Under the pieces are notes generated by a model. It did no database searches, was not told the origin of the DNA, and saw only the letters and a program-made list of their open reading frames with translations. 64,000 nt of DNA. It comes from Caballeronia sordidicola (GTDB taxonomy: Bacteria; Pseudomonadota; Gammaproteobacteria; Burkholderiales; Burkholderiaceae). This document shows, piece after piece, positions 27,534 to 37,467 of this stretch (within the stretch, counting starts at the first letter, position 1; each line of letters starts with the position of its first letter). The translations under genes were made by a program, and so were the position numbers. The DNA lies in assembly GCF_002220365.1 (NCBI RefSeq), contig NZ_MTHB01000256.1, positions 186,001-250,000 of the forward strand, written 5' to 3'.

Positions 27534-28055
27534 ATGAAAAGAAACACTACGCTAAGAACCGCCCTGATCGGCGCATTGTGTTTGACCGGCGTGCTGTTGG
27601 CCACGCTGGCGAGACCGGCGGATCAAACCACCCGCCAGGGCGCCTTGGCGGGGACTTGGTCCCTTGTGGCTGCCGACGTCATTCGGCCCGATGGCACGCG
27701 AGCCCGGGACTACGGCGCCGCTCCGAGCGGATTGCTCATGATCGACAGTCAAGGTCGCTACTCGCTGCAGATATTCAAGGCCGAACGGCCGCGCTTTGCA
27801 TCCGGCAACAAGCTGACTGGGACAGCGGTCGAATTCGAGGCGGCCGCGCTCGGCTCCAGCACGCATTTCGGTACGGTCAATGTCGATCAGGCTGAAAATA
27901 CGATTACGTTTTCCGTCCAGGGCGCTTCTTTTCCCAACTGGGAGGGAGAGCGCCAGATCCGGCGTTACGAACTAAGAGGGGACGAACTGAGCTATCGCCT
28001 GGCCCCTCGGCCGGATGGCGACGTGCCGATCTCAATCTGGAAGCGGATGCGCTAG
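27534..28055 (+). CDS. Secreted lipocalin-like domain protein
   Basis: This 173-aa protein begins with a signal peptide-like segment, RTALIGALCLTGVLLATLA, then the lipocalin-like pattern LAGTWSLVAADVIRPDGTRA, GLLMIDSQGRYSLQIF, STHFGTVNVDQAENTITFSV and RRYELRGDELSYR. This is a small beta-barrel fold of unknown ligand, often next to regulators and exporters. It probably belongs to the MFS transcription unit. It ends with a four-base overlap onto the convergent TetR gene. Confidence 0.82.
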   Translation: MKRNTTLRTALIGALCLTGVLLATLARPADQTTRQGALAGTWSLVAADVIRPDGTRARDYGAAPSGLLMIDSQGRYSLQIFKAERPRFASGNKLTGTAVEFEAAALGSSTHFGTVNVDQAENTITFSVQGASFPNWEGERQIRRYELRGDELSYRLAPRPDGDVPISIWKRMR

Positions 28056-28681
28056 AACTTGTTTTTATTGATGACCTGCGCCACGGAATGTCCAGATCGT
28101 TCACGTAAATATGCACGGACCAGGTTGCCAAGCTCCGCCTTTAGTGCGGACGACCCGAGTTCACCGTGCCGCGCGGCGGCATGGACCACCCCTTCAACGG
28201 CAGCCGCGAGCACACGTCCTGCGACGTCGTCTCGCGCTCTATTGCGCTTACTCGAACTTGCTACGATCACGGCGCGGTATCGTCGCTGATATTCCTTTTC
28301 AAATGCATCGTCATTCGAACGCCCAGCAAGCGGTACTTCGTCAAGCAAGACTCGATGCAACGCATGATCGACCGAGTGCGCCGCGATAACACCATCGATC
28401 AGGCGCGCCACGCGCTGGTCGAGCGTATCCGATTCATTCCAGTCGCCTGAAATGGACAACGCGGCGAGCACGGCGTCGAGATGACACTGCCGGATTGCCT
28501 CGGCAAGCGCGAGTTTGTTCGGAAAATACTGATAGAGCGACCCGACGCTCACGCCAGCAACCACGGCCACTTCGTTGGTCGTGAAATCCGCCCAGCCCCG
28601 CTGCCCCAGAACGCGAGTCGCCGCTTCAATAATGGTGTCCACCATCGCTCGCGAACGCTGCTGCCGTGGCGATTTGCGCAT
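28052..28681 (-). CDS. TetR-family transcriptional regulator
   Basis: This 209-aa protein has the TetR HTH at its N-terminus: VDTIIEAATRVLGQRGWADF, TTNEVAVVAGVSVGSLYQYF and PNKLALAEAI. The remainder is the helical ligand-binding and dimer domain. I chose MRKSPRQQRSRAM as the start; an upstream ATG adds 11 residues. It is convergent with, and overlaps, the lipocalin-like gene by four bases. No adjacent divergent target is clear; the DinB-family gene lies about 200 bases upstream on the other strand. Confidence 0.9.
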   Translation of the reverse strand: MRKSPRQQRSRAMVDTIIEAATRVLGQRGWADFTTNEVAVVAGVSVGSLYQYFPNKLALAEAIRQCHLDAVLAALSISGDWNESDTLDQRVARLIDGVIAAHSVDHALHRVLLDEVPLAGRSNDDAFEKEYQRRYRAVIVASSSKRNRARDDVAGRVLAAAVEGVVHAAARHGELGSSALKAELGNLVRAYLRERSGHSVAQVINKNKF

Positions 28682-28881
28682 GGTCTTGGAGTGCGGAGGA
28701 ATGCGAGTATCCAAAATTAAGGCTCCACGTCAAAATGCGAATATACGCTCGCGTTCTAGCGAAAGGTGAAAAGCGCACATTTTCTGCTTCAATCCGAGGA
28801 CCAGATGATGATCGCGCAGCCTCCACTATCCCGTGAGTAGAATCAAACACCACGTTCCAATCACCATCTGGGGAAACGGCA

Positions 28882-29394
28882 ATGAGTGCACAGGCGCTTT
28901 TGATCTCTCTGTTTCAATACAAGGCTTGGGCTGACGAAGAGCTGATTGCAGGGTTGACCCAACTTGGCAATGGGACACCTCACGCCGAGTACTACACGGC
29001 GGTCCGCATCCTCAATCACGCCCATATTGTCGATCGAATTTTCGTCGCTAATCTTCAGCGTATGAGGCATGCCTATGCAACAACGGGCACTGACGAAGTA
29101 CCGCAACCGGAAGATCTCTTCAATGCAATCAAAAAAACGGATCAATGGTATATCGAGTACGTCGCCCGTTTGGGCAGAACGCAATTCAATGAAGCGATTG
29201 AGTTCCCGTTTACAGACGGGACGCCTGGTCAAATGTCGCGCGAGGAAATGCTCGGGCATGTCATTGCCCACAGCGGATATCATCGTGGCGAAGTGGGTCG
29301 AATCATGACTCAACTAACCACATCATCACCGCGTGACACCTTTACGGGCTATCTTCACGAAGTCGAGCCTGCGCGTCGCGAACGGATGCGCTAA
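28882..29394 (+). CDS. DinB-family metal-binding protein
   Basis: This 170-aa four-helix protein belongs to the DinB/YfiT-like superfamily. The three metal-ligand histidines appear in RILNHAHIVDRIF (helix 2) and LGHVIAHSGYHRGEVGRIM (helix 4). Some relatives are thiol-dependent transferases, others are induced by DNA damage; the exact reaction is unknown. It stands alone between a TetR gene and a convergent MFS gene. Confidence 0.88.
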   Translation: MSAQALLISLFQYKAWADEELIAGLTQLGNGTPHAEYYTAVRILNHAHIVDRIFVANLQRMRHAYATTGTDEVPQPEDLFNAIKKTDQWYIEYVARLGRTQFNEAIEFPFTDGTPGQMSREEMLGHVIAHSGYHRGEVGRIMTQLTTSSPRDTFTGYLHEVEPARRERMR

Positions 29395-29430
29395 TTAGCG
29401 GCAAGCAAAGCGAATTCAAATCCGTTCGCT

Positions 29431-29453
29431 TGCAACTGCTTGCGCAAGTTGCA
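29431..29453. terminator. Possible bidirectional hairpin
   Basis: A perfect 7-bp stem, TGCAACT with AGTTGCA, and a nine-base loop lie between convergent genes (DinB family and MFS). Weak but well placed. Confidence 0.35.
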
Positions 29454-29465
29454 GCGCCAGCGGCG

Positions 29466-30836
29466 TCAGCGGTTCACCACCCGCGCTGGAATGAATGCCC
29501 AGACCAGAAAGGCGGACAGGGTCAGCGAACCGGCAACCAGGTACAAGCCGGACGACAGCGTGCCGGTCTGGCCTTTCAGCCAGCCAATAACGGTCGGACT
29601 GACGAACCCGGCCAGATTCGCGGTCGAATTGATCAGCGCGATACCGGCGGCGGCGCCTACACCGCCCAGAAACGACGTGGGTAAAGCCCAAAACATAGGT
29701 AAGGCGCTGATGATGCCGACCGCCGCCATCGTCAGCCCCAGCATCGACAGCACCGAACTGCCTCCCACGTTGGCACACAGCACGAAGCCGCAGGCAGCGA
29801 ACAGGGTGGGCACGACCACGTGCCAGCGTCGTTCGCACCGCTTGTCCGCGCTGCGGCCAATCAGCAGCATGCCAACCAGCGCAGCCGTGTAGGGGATCAT
29901 CGTCATGAAGCCGATCAGCGCCGGACTCTTGATGCCGGTGCCCTTGATGATGGTCGGTTGCCAGAAGCTCAGTGCATACGAGCCCATGATGATGCCGAAC
30001 AGGATCAGCGAGAGCAGCCAGACGCGGGCGGAGCAGAACACCTGGCTTACCGAACCATGTGTCCTGGTTTTGCCTTCCATGTCGAGATCGAACTGAACTC
30101 GTGCGCGGTCCTCGGCGCTGAGCCATGTTGCGTGCGCCACCTTGTCGTTGAGCCGGCGGTAGACCATTACGCCGAGCAGAATGCCCGGCAAGGCTTCAAG
30201 GATGAACAACCACTGCCAGCCATGCATGCCAGCGATGCCGGCCGTCGCTGTCATGATGTAGCCTGACAATGGGCCTCCCAGGATGCCCGACACGGGATTG
30301 CCCGCGCTCAGCAACGCCACCATCCGGCCGCGTCTGTGCGACGGGAACCAATAGGTCAGATAGAGCAGCATGCCCGGATAGAAGCCGGCTTCGGCAATGC
30401 CAAGGAGAAAGCGGAGGAGGTAGAAATGCATCGGTGTACTAACCCAGGCGGTACACATCGAAAGCACCGCCCAGGTGATCATGATGCGGGCAATCCAACG
30501 CCGCGCGCCGAGCTTGTGCAACAGCAGGTTGCTGGGCACTTCGAAGAAAAAATAGCCGATGAAAAACATGCCGGCGTCAAGACCATATACCGTCTCGCTG
30601 AACTGTAGATCGTTCAGCATTTGCAGTTTGGCGAAGCCGACATTGACGCGGTCCAGATAGGCCACCACGTAGCAGGCAAGCAGCAACGGCAGGAAGCGCC
30701 AGGCGATGCGCGTATAGACCGCGTCGGCGGCCTCGGTCACGCTGGCGCCAGCCGCCACGCTGTGAGGGTGGGTATTCAAGGGGTGTCTCCGATTTGTCGA
30801 TTGCGATCGAGGCGGCATCTGTGCTCGCAGTGTCAC
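29466..30836 (-). CDS. MFS transporter, anion:cation symporter (ACS) family
   Basis: This protein of up to 456 aa belongs to the phthalate/tartrate/4-hydroxyphenylacetate permease group. Segments typical of the group are ACYVVAYLDRVNVGFAKLQM, FFIGYFFFEVPSNLLLHKLG, ARRWIARIMITWAVLSMCTA, LRFLLGIAEAGFYPGMLLYL and YWFPSHRRGRMVAL. Twelve helices are visible. The true start may be the TTG at 30779, which has a GGAG-like site upstream, since the first 19 residues of the long form are unconserved-looking. It takes up an organic acid with protons. It is divergent from a LysR gene at 30928, its probable regulator. Confidence 0.9.
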   Translation of the reverse strand: MTLRAQMPPRSQSTNRRHPLNTHPHSVAAGASVTEAADAVYTRIAWRFLPLLLACYVVAYLDRVNVGFAKLQMLNDLQFSETVYGLDAGMFFIGYFFFEVPSNLLLHKLGARRWIARIMITWAVLSMCTAWVSTPMHFYLLRFLLGIAEAGFYPGMLLYLTYWFPSHRRGRMVALLSAGNPVSGILGGPLSGYIMTATAGIAGMHGWQWLFILEALPGILLGVMVYRRLNDKVAHATWLSAEDRARVQFDLDMEGKTRTHGSVSQVFCSARVWLLSLILFGIIMGSYALSFWQPTIIKGTGIKSPALIGFMTMIPYTAALVGMLLIGRSADKRCERRWHVVVPTLFAACGFVLCANVGGSSVLSMLGLTMAAVGIISALPMFWALPTSFLGGVGAAAGIALINSTANLAGFVSPTVIGWLKGQTGTLSSGLYLVAGSLTLSAFLVWAFIPARVVNR

Positions 30837-30927
30837 TTTTTCAGAGCGTTAGAAGAAGCACCTTCCGGTGCGTTTAGACCATAAAATATTTTTTGTCTGG
30901 GTGATCTTCATCGGTTAAGCTAAAACG

Positions 30928-31836
30928 ATGAATACCGAATATCTGGAAAGCTTTGTGGCTGCCGTCGATTGCGGCTCGCTGGCGGAAGCGGCGCGTCGCC
31001 TTGACGTGACGGCGGCCGCGCTGGCGGCCCGCGTCCATGCTCTGGAAACGGACCTCGATATGCAGTTGCTCAAGCGTGCGGGTCGGGTGGTCAAGGCGAC
31101 AGAAGCCGGCCTCAAGATTCTCGAACCGGCGCGCGCGCTGTTGCGCGACGAGCGCAACCTGCGTGTTATTGCGAGCGACGGTGCGCGGGTCGGCGAGTTG
31201 CGGCTTGGCGCCTTCGTTTCCGCTCTCACCAACGTCCTGCCGCCCGTGCTCAAAAACCTCTATGCGCGCTACCCGGAGTTGGCTTTGTTCATCACCCCGG
31301 GCGCATCCATCGAGCTATGCCGCAAGGTAGGCAGCGGCGAGCTTGACGCGGCGGTAGTGGTCGAGCCGCAGTTCGCCATTCGAAAGACCTGCGAATGGCG
31401 CCCCTTCCTGGATGAACCGCTGGTGGTCGTGGCGCCGGCCGCGATGGCCGGCCGCGACGCGCACGAGGTGCTGCGCAACGAGCCATTCATTCGCTACGAG
31501 CGCTCGGTGCTGGGCGGTCAGTTGGCCGATCGCTACCTGCGCGATCATCAGATCCATCCCCATCAGCGGCTCGAGATAGACGGTCTTCTGGCGATCGCCG
31601 CGCTGGTCGACCAGGGTATCGGCGTATCGCTTCTGCCGGACTGGGTGTCGCTCTGGTCGAGTGGCATGTCGCTGGCGCGGCTGCCGTTACCGGGCCGCGC
31701 GCCGGTGCGACGCAGCGGCTTGATCTGGGCAAGCAACGGCCCGCACGCGCCCCTGGCTCGCGATTTTTTTCAGGAGGCGCAGGCGATTTTCCGTACTGTA
31801 CGGCCCGTGTCTCGGGGTACGACACGCGGTAGCTAG
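30928..31836 (+). CDS. LysR-family transcriptional regulator
   Basis: This 302-aa regulator begins MNTEYLESFVAAVDCGSLAE with the HTH AARRLDVTAAALAARVHALE and a C-terminal effector domain (GELRLGAFVSALTNVLPPVL, LVDQGIGVSLLPDWVS). It is divergent from the ACS-family MFS gene with a 91-base spacer, so an organic acid is a likely inducer. The HTH recognition helix is unusually alanine-rich. Confidence 0.92.
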   Translation: MNTEYLESFVAAVDCGSLAEAARRLDVTAAALAARVHALETDLDMQLLKRAGRVVKATEAGLKILEPARALLRDERNLRVIASDGARVGELRLGAFVSALTNVLPPVLKNLYARYPELALFITPGASIELCRKVGSGELDAAVVVEPQFAIRKTCEWRPFLDEPLVVVAPAAMAGRDAHEVLRNEPFIRYERSVLGGQLADRYLRDHQIHPHQRLEIDGLLAIAALVDQGIGVSLLPDWVSLWSSGMSLARLPLPGRAPVRRSGLIWASNGPHAPLARDFFQEAQAIFRTVRPVSRGTTRGS

Positions 31837-32862
31837 CCCTTCGGCGTCGTTTCGAGCGGTGCTGCACACATGCTTTGCGGGACAACGTTCAGGTTCATCA
31901 TGGAAGAGGCCGGACGACAAAAATACCTGTTCCGGATGTATTCAAACAACCGACACCTGGCATCTCGCGATCCTGCCGGCATCTGAGCCACGATAGATCG
32001 CTCAGCTTTGCGTTGATATTGGCGATGCAGAGGGTCGGGCAGGCTGCGGCCGAGCAGCGAGTTCACCGCGTTGCGCGCAAGCGGTTAATGCGATGCGGTC
32101 GGGCATGTCACGGATCGCCGCCCAAGCCCTTTGTAGAAGACAGCTTACGGTGACCTAATGCACTACACGCCACGTTTTTAATCCCCATCGAGACACGGGT
32201 TTACCCTCTCATTCTAAAATTTATACTTAGTAATACGGAGTGTTTGACGCAAGATGCATGGACCTTTTGCGCTATTCGTTTCTACTACGGGTTTTCCATG
32301 CAGGATTGGATCTTCACCCGGTCATTAAACTTTTCCCCGAAAAGGCCGTTATTAGACTGAGGATTACTGTCGGGCTCGGTGCGATTGGCCTTTGAGCAAC
32401 GCACTTTTCCCGCCAGGCGGCGATCACCACGTTTGTCATCGTGTCCTCAGCAATCCGCTTGCAATGCTGAAAGAAAGCCCCGGTGGCGAACATAATCTCG
32501 GCCGCACGGTTGTCTTGCGGGCGCGACAACGCTTGAGCTTCCGCCTCGCAAGACATTGCAGCAGGCCGGGCTGAATCCTAGAAGACAGAAGCGGACCATG
32601 GCTTTGCCGGTTGAATGAGCACGGGACGAAACCGCTCTTCACGAGATGCGGCAACCGCCGCGCGACGTGCGGAACCCACCGCAACGAGGAGGGCACTCGT
32701 CTTCGTGCTCGATTCCATTGGTTTATCAACGAAAGTTGGGGCGGCTGCTAGCGTCAAGATAGTGCTGAGTTCATTAGTCGGGCACCTCCGTTGACAAACG
32801 TCCCGCGCGCTGGTGACTTGTACTGACAAGAACGGCGGCCATGCAGAACCGGAGCAGGCATC
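31837..32862. other. One-kilobase intergenic region without a convincing gene
   Basis: Several short frames exist on both strands (for example 32314-32556 and 32578-32829 on the minus strand), but none shows a recognised domain. A short AT-rich island sits near 32200-32260. It may hold the promoter of the large GGDEF-EAL gene and remnants of decayed genes. Confidence 0.5.
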
Positions 32863-35800
32863 ATGAGTCTCGTTACACGAAACCTGGATAACACGGACAG
32901 TCGCATCGAATTGACAGCTCAGGGAGTAATGGCCGCTCAGATCATCCGCCTGCGTCGGCTAGATGCGAAGGTGCGCCCCGCGCTTCGGCGTCTGCTCGAA
33001 GCCTACGTGCTGTTCCCGCTTTTTGCGGCGATGCTGCTCGTGCTCGCGTGGACGGCCGTCATTCATCTGGTCACTGTAGAACATGCGGTTGCGCGGGGTT
33101 CCGCGGCGGAATTGAGTCGCGAACTCGCCGATACCTACGAAGCGCAATTGGTGCGTGATCTCGTCGCCATAGACCAGGCGCTCAAGACGGTCAAGTATGT
33201 GTACGAGACGAGGGGGAGCGTGCGGTTGTCAGAGCTGCAGGACCAGGGCCTGCTGCCGTTTGCGATCGTGTTCAAGGTGGCAGTCACTGACAGCGATGGC
33301 CGTTTGCGCGATGCGACCCGGGTGCAGGCGCCCGCAACCGTGCTGGACCAGCCGTATTTCACCGTGCAGCGTGATCGCACCAATGACAGTCCGGCGCCGT
33401 TCGTAAGCGGGGTTACTCGCAACGCCACGACTGGCGTCCCGGAAATTATCTTCAGCCGGCGGCTCAAGAACGCAGCAGGAGAATTTGCCGGGATCGTGAT
33501 GCTCTCCGTGAGCCCCGGCTATTTCACGAACAGCTACGACCACTCGCGCATGGGCAACGAAGGCGTGTTGGCGCTGCTCGGCACGGACGGCGTAATGCGT
33601 GCCGAGCAGGTGGGCGATCGGTCCTCTTGGGGCGCCATCCTCTCGACGACAGCCATGCGGGTCGCCGAAGAATCGTCCGACCTGTCCGACCTTCCGGGTG
33701 TGCAGCCCTGGGATCACGGTGTGCGCCGTTATACCAACCTGCGCCAGTTGCAGGGCTTCCCGCTCATCGCCATAGTCGGTCTCGCTCAGGAAGAACAACT
33801 TGCGCCGTTCCGGAGTCACCGGCGCGCTTACGTGCTGTGGGCAAGCTTGGGCAGTGTCGCGCTGGTCCTGCTGGCGGCCGCACTGAGCCGTTCGAGCTGG
33901 CAGCTCACTGTAAGCCGGCGGCGTGCACGGCGGGCTCAGCAAACCTACTACGCTGCATCCGAAGCCAGTCTCGATGCCTTTTTTGTACTTCGCAGCGAAC
34001 TCGACGCGAGCGGCAACGTTATCGGCTTCGTCGTGCAAGATACGAACCGGCGCGGTTTCGACTTGTCCGGGCTACCACGTGACGGTTTGATCGGTTGCTC
34101 ACTGGACCTCGCGTTTCCTCGATCCCGCAACGACGGCATGCTTGATGAGTTTGCAAGCGTCGCGAGGACTGGCGTGGTCGAGGAGCACGAATGGGTCCAC
34201 GAGCGCCCGCACGCCTCGTCGATTTGGTTGCATCGGCAGGTCGTCCGCGTGGAAGACGGCGTGGTAGTGATGATGCGCGACATCAGTTCCCGGAAACACG
34301 CCGAAGTCCGGCGCGCGGACCAAAATCGGGTGCTGGAAATGATCGCCACCAGCACACCACTGCCAGAAGTGCTGTCCTCTATGATCCAGCTTCTTGAGTC
34401 GCAGATCACAGGGGCGGTGTGTGCCGCCTTGCTGTGTGATGACGACGGCCGGCATTTTAAATTGGGCGCTGCGCCCAGCTTGCCCGAGCGCTATGGTAAG
34501 CAGATACGCGGCTCGTTGATTGGCCCGGATGCGGGACCGAGCGGTCGTGCGGTCCATTGGCGCCGGCCGGTGTATGTACCTGACGTAACGCAGGATGCAC
34601 ACCTGAGTGTTCAGATGCAAAGCTGCGGCGTGCATGGCTACGGCGCATGCTGGGCGCAGCCCATTCTGTCGCATGACGGTTGCGCGCTAGGTGTACTGAC
34701 GATGTTCGTACGGCATTCCCATGAGCCGACATCGGACGAGGGGCAGGCCATTGCAATGGCGACGCGCATTTCCGGCATCGCGATCGAGCGCAGCCAGGCC
34801 GAGCAACGCATCCGCCACATGGCGAATCACGACGCGCTAACGGGCCTTCCCAATCGTACCTTGCTCGCTGATCGTCTGAATCAGGTCTTGCTGCACGCGC
34901 AACGTTATCAGCGCGGCGTGACGGTGGTATTCATCGACCTCGACAATTTCAAGCTGATCAACGACAGCCTCGGTCATCGCGCGGGTGACAACCTGTTGAA
35001 GATTGTGGCTGAGCGCATGGTGCGGTGCGTACGGCGCACCGATACTGTGGTGCGCCTCGGTGGCGACGAGTTTGTCGTCGTTCTGTTTGACCAGGCACAG
35101 GAGGGAGTAGGTATCACGCAGACCATCGAAAAGATTCGCGATGCGATCCGCGAGCCGGTCAAGCTGAACGATCAGAATTTTCAGGTGACGTGCAGCATGG
35201 GCCTCGCGAGCTATCCCAACGACGGCCTTGACGCCGATACGCTGCTGATGAACGCCGACGCTGCGATGTATCGCGCAAAAGAGATGGGCCGCAACAACTA
35301 CCAGTTGTATACGTCCGAAATAAACATCAAGGTGCACGAGAAGCTGCGACTCCAGGAGCAGTTGCGGCACGCGCTCGCGAACGAGGAATTTCGTTTGGTG
35401 TATCAGCCTCAGGTCGATTTGCAAACCGAGAAGATCTTTGGCGTGGAAGCGCTGTTACGCTGGGATCACCCGACAGAAGGGCTGGTCTCCCCAACGACAT
35501 TCATTCCGCTTGCGGAGGAAACAGGGCTGATTGTGTCGATCGGCGACTGGGTGCTACATACGGCCTGCCGCCAGAACAAGGCCTGGCAGGATGCAGGCAT
35601 GGCGCCCATGACCATTTCTGTCAACGTTTCGGCGCGGCAGTTCCTGCAGAAGGATTGGGTGGGGCGGGTAGCGCATGCGCTGGCAGTGTGCGGGCTCGAT
35701 GCACAGTATCTCGAACTCGAGCTCACCGAGAGTCTCATCATGCAGGATCTCGATGGGGCCATTGCTATCATGACGCAGTTGCAGGCCATGGGCGTGCGCC

Positions 35801-36132
35801 TGTCTATCGACGACTTCGGCACTGGCTATTCCAGCTTAAGCGCGTTGAAACACTTCCCGATCGTGCGCTTGAAAATAGACCAGTCGTTTGTGCGTGAACT
35901 ACCTGACGGCGAGGATAACCGCGCCATCGCGCGGGCTGTCATCTCGCTCGGACGGCAATTGAATCTCAAGGTCATTGCCGAAGGCGTTGAAACGGAGAAG
36001 CAACTTAATTTCCTGCGTGACAACGACTGTCACGAAATCCAGGGTTATCACTACAGCAAGCCGGTTACGCCGCGCGAGCTGGAACAATTACTGAGGGAAC
36101 CTTTCGCTTGGCCCGCGCAGGGGGGTGTTTAG
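32863..36132 (+). CDS. Membrane sensor diguanylate cyclase/phosphodiesterase (dCache-PAS-GAF-GGDEF-EAL)
   Basis: This 1089-aa protein turns over the second messenger c-di-GMP. A first membrane helix lies at about 48-70 (LFPLFAAMLLVLAWTAVIHL), a periplasmic double-Cache-like sensor at about 75-320, and a second helix at about 322-345. A PAS-like domain follows to about 480, then GAF (490-640), GGDEF (650-820) and EAL (825-1085). The cyclase site RLGGDEFVVVLF is intact (about 728-739). The phosphodiesterase motifs GVEALLRWDHP, LELTESLIMQD, IDDFGTGYSSLSALKHFPIV and AEGVETEKQ are also intact. It could act as synthase, hydrolase or both, switched by ligand. It is monocistronic in appearance. Confidence 0.93.
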   Translation: MSLVTRNLDNTDSRIELTAQGVMAAQIIRLRRLDAKVRPALRRLLEAYVLFPLFAAMLLVLAWTAVIHLVTVEHAVARGSAAELSRELADTYEAQLVRDLVAIDQALKTVKYVYETRGSVRLSELQDQGLLPFAIVFKVAVTDSDGRLRDATRVQAPATVLDQPYFTVQRDRTNDSPAPFVSGVTRNATTGVPEIIFSRRLKNAAGEFAGIVMLSVSPGYFTNSYDHSRMGNEGVLALLGTDGVMRAEQVGDRSSWGAILSTTAMRVAEESSDLSDLPGVQPWDHGVRRYTNLRQLQGFPLIAIVGLAQEEQLAPFRSHRRAYVLWASLGSVALVLLAAALSRSSWQLTVSRRRARRAQQTYYAASEASLDAFFVLRSELDASGNVIGFVVQDTNRRGFDLSGLPRDGLIGCSLDLAFPRSRNDGMLDEFASVARTGVVEEHEWVHERPHASSIWLHRQVVRVEDGVVVMMRDISSRKHAEVRRADQNRVLEMIATSTPLPEVLSSMIQLLESQITGAVCAALLCDDDGRHFKLGAAPSLPERYGKQIRGSLIGPDAGPSGRAVHWRRPVYVPDVTQDAHLSVQMQSCGVHGYGACWAQPILSHDGCALGVLTMFVRHSHEPTSDEGQAIAMATRISGIAIERSQAEQRIRHMANHDALTGLPNRTLLADRLNQVLLHAQRYQRGVTVVFIDLDNFKLINDSLGHRAGDNLLKIVAERMVRCVRRTDTVVRLGGDEFVVVLFDQAQEGVGITQTIEKIRDAIREPVKLNDQNFQVTCSMGLASYPNDGLDADTLLMNADAAMYRAKEMGRNNYQLYTSEINIKVHEKLRLQEQLRHALANEEFRLVYQPQVDLQTEKIFGVEALLRWDHPTEGLVSPTTFIPLAEETGLIVSIGDWVLHTACRQNKAWQDAGMAPMTISVNVSARQFLQKDWVGRVAHALAVCGLDAQYLELELTESLIMQDLDGAIAIMTQLQAMGVRLSIDDFGTGYSSLSALKHFPIVRLKIDQSFVRELPDGEDNRAIARAVISLGRQLNLKVIAEGVETEKQLNFLRDNDCHEIQGYHYSKPVTPRELEQLLREPFAWPAQGGV

Positions 36133-36141
36133 TCCGCACCT

Positions 36142-36164
36142 CGCTGGCTCACAAGCCGCCAGCG
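36142..36164. terminator. Short hairpin between convergent genes
   Basis: CGCTGGC (36142-36148) pairs with GCCAGCG (36158-36164) in the 32-base gap between the GGDEF-EAL gene and the convergent lactonase gene. Possible two-way terminator. Confidence 0.4.
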
Positions 36165-37259
36165 CTACAGGGTCCCCTCAAATCGCGCGAATTCAATCCA
36201 GTTCGGGTTTTTGCCGACCGGATAGTGTTCGAGCGCCGTGAGCGCACCGGTTTGCTTGTCGATGCGATACACACTCATCTGAGTTGACAATTGTCCTACT
36301 GCCAGCAGATAGTTTCCCGATGGATCGATATTGAATCCACGCGGCTGTTTCTCAGTCGGCCATGTGCCAATTCGCGTAAGCGTGCCCGTTTTCTTGTCGA
36401 TGCGAAACGAGGCAAGCGTGCTCGAGGTCCGTTCCGATGCAAACAGGAAGCGGCCGTCCGGCGTCAGATGAACATCAGCACCCCAAGGCTTGTCGCCAGA
36501 AAAATCCGCCGGGACGATCGAGACGGTTTGCACCGGCTTGGCTGTGTCGTTCGCGGCATCGAAGGCAAGGACATGGAGCTTGCCGTCTAGCTCATCGATC
36601 AGATAGGTGAACCGATGATCCGGCGAGAAGACGAAATGGCGGGGGCCGGATTTCGGCGGTAGTGCATAGGCCGGCACTGCGTCCTGCGTGAGTTGGCCGG
36701 TCACTGCATCGAATTTCAGTCGCAACCACGCGTCGGAGCCGAGAACAGAGGCAAATACATAGCGGTTATCAGGAGCGCTCCTGATTGCATGGGCCATCGG
36801 CCCCGTTGGAATGACCTGCTGCGGGTCGCCGGCTAGACCGCTCGCGTCAATGCGATTCAACGAAAGCAGGTTGCCGCCGTACGAGGCGGAGAACAGATAG
36901 CGACCCGTGGCGTCGGTGGAGAGGTAAGCCATGCTCTCGGCCAACGACGAGGTCTTGAGCAGGATCAGGCGGCCGTCCAGCGGGTTGATCGCGAAACTCA
37001 GCACGCGATACGGCTTGGAGCGCAAGCCCGCATAGAGATGATGGTGGTCGGGGGAGAGCGCTAGCGGCATGGCGGTTCCACCAACCGGAAGCGTTTCGAC
37101 CTTCGAAAGCGCGCCGCTCGATTGGTCTAGCCGGAACACCGAAATATCCTCGCTGTCGGCATTCGAAACATAGACGTAAGTTGCTGCCTGCGCCGCGTTC
37201 ACAAGGGCGGCAAACGCGAATGCGCCCGCGATGGCACGCCAGATCATTTTTATTTTCAT
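36165..37259 (-). CDS. Secreted beta-propeller lactonase (YbhE/Pgl-like family)
   Basis: This 364-aa protein belongs to the seven-bladed propeller lactonase family (6-phosphogluconolactonase type). The N-terminus is a Sec signal peptide, IAGAFAFAALVNAAQA before ATYVYVSN, so it is periplasmic, unlike the cytoplasmic sugar-phosphate enzyme. Blade motifs include SGALSKVETLPVGGTAMPLA, SPDHHHLYAGLRSKPYRV, GPRHFVFSPDHRFTYLIDEL, WGADVHLTPDGRFLFASERT and PRGFNIDPSGNYLLAVGQ. It lies just downstream of the GudP-like transporter gene in an aldarate cluster, so it may open glucaro- or galactarolactones before uptake. That role is inferred. Confidence 0.85.
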   Translation of the reverse strand: MKIKMIWRAIAGAFAFAALVNAAQAATYVYVSNADSEDISVFRLDQSSGALSKVETLPVGGTAMPLALSPDHHHLYAGLRSKPYRVLSFAINPLDGRLILLKTSSLAESMAYLSTDATGRYLFSASYGGNLLSLNRIDASGLAGDPQQVIPTGPMAHAIRSAPDNRYVFASVLGSDAWLRLKFDAVTGQLTQDAVPAYALPPKSGPRHFVFSPDHRFTYLIDELDGKLHVLAFDAANDTAKPVQTVSIVPADFSGDKPWGADVHLTPDGRFLFASERTSSTLASFRIDKKTGTLTRIGTWPTEKQPRGFNIDPSGNYLLAVGQLSTQMSVYRIDKQTGALTALEHYPVGKNPNWIEFARFEGTL

Positions 37260-37467
37260 CGAAGGATCAAATTGAGTGAGGTGTTTGGTCTCAGCGGATA
37301 AATGAAGAATGGGCCGTGCCTTCGTGGATAGGCTTGATTCGCAGGTCCATTCTCAAGCTGCGTACACGTTCAATTGCGAGGCCGCCCGAAAGCGGCGTTC
37401 TGCTGACCGCCCCTTGCCCACCTGAGCAGCTGAGCGGCGCAGCCGTCCTGGTTTGCCGGCACGGCAA

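Noticed and set aside
31837..32862. Several small frames as genes
   Set aside because: No domain and no conserved motif that I recognise; left as intergenic.
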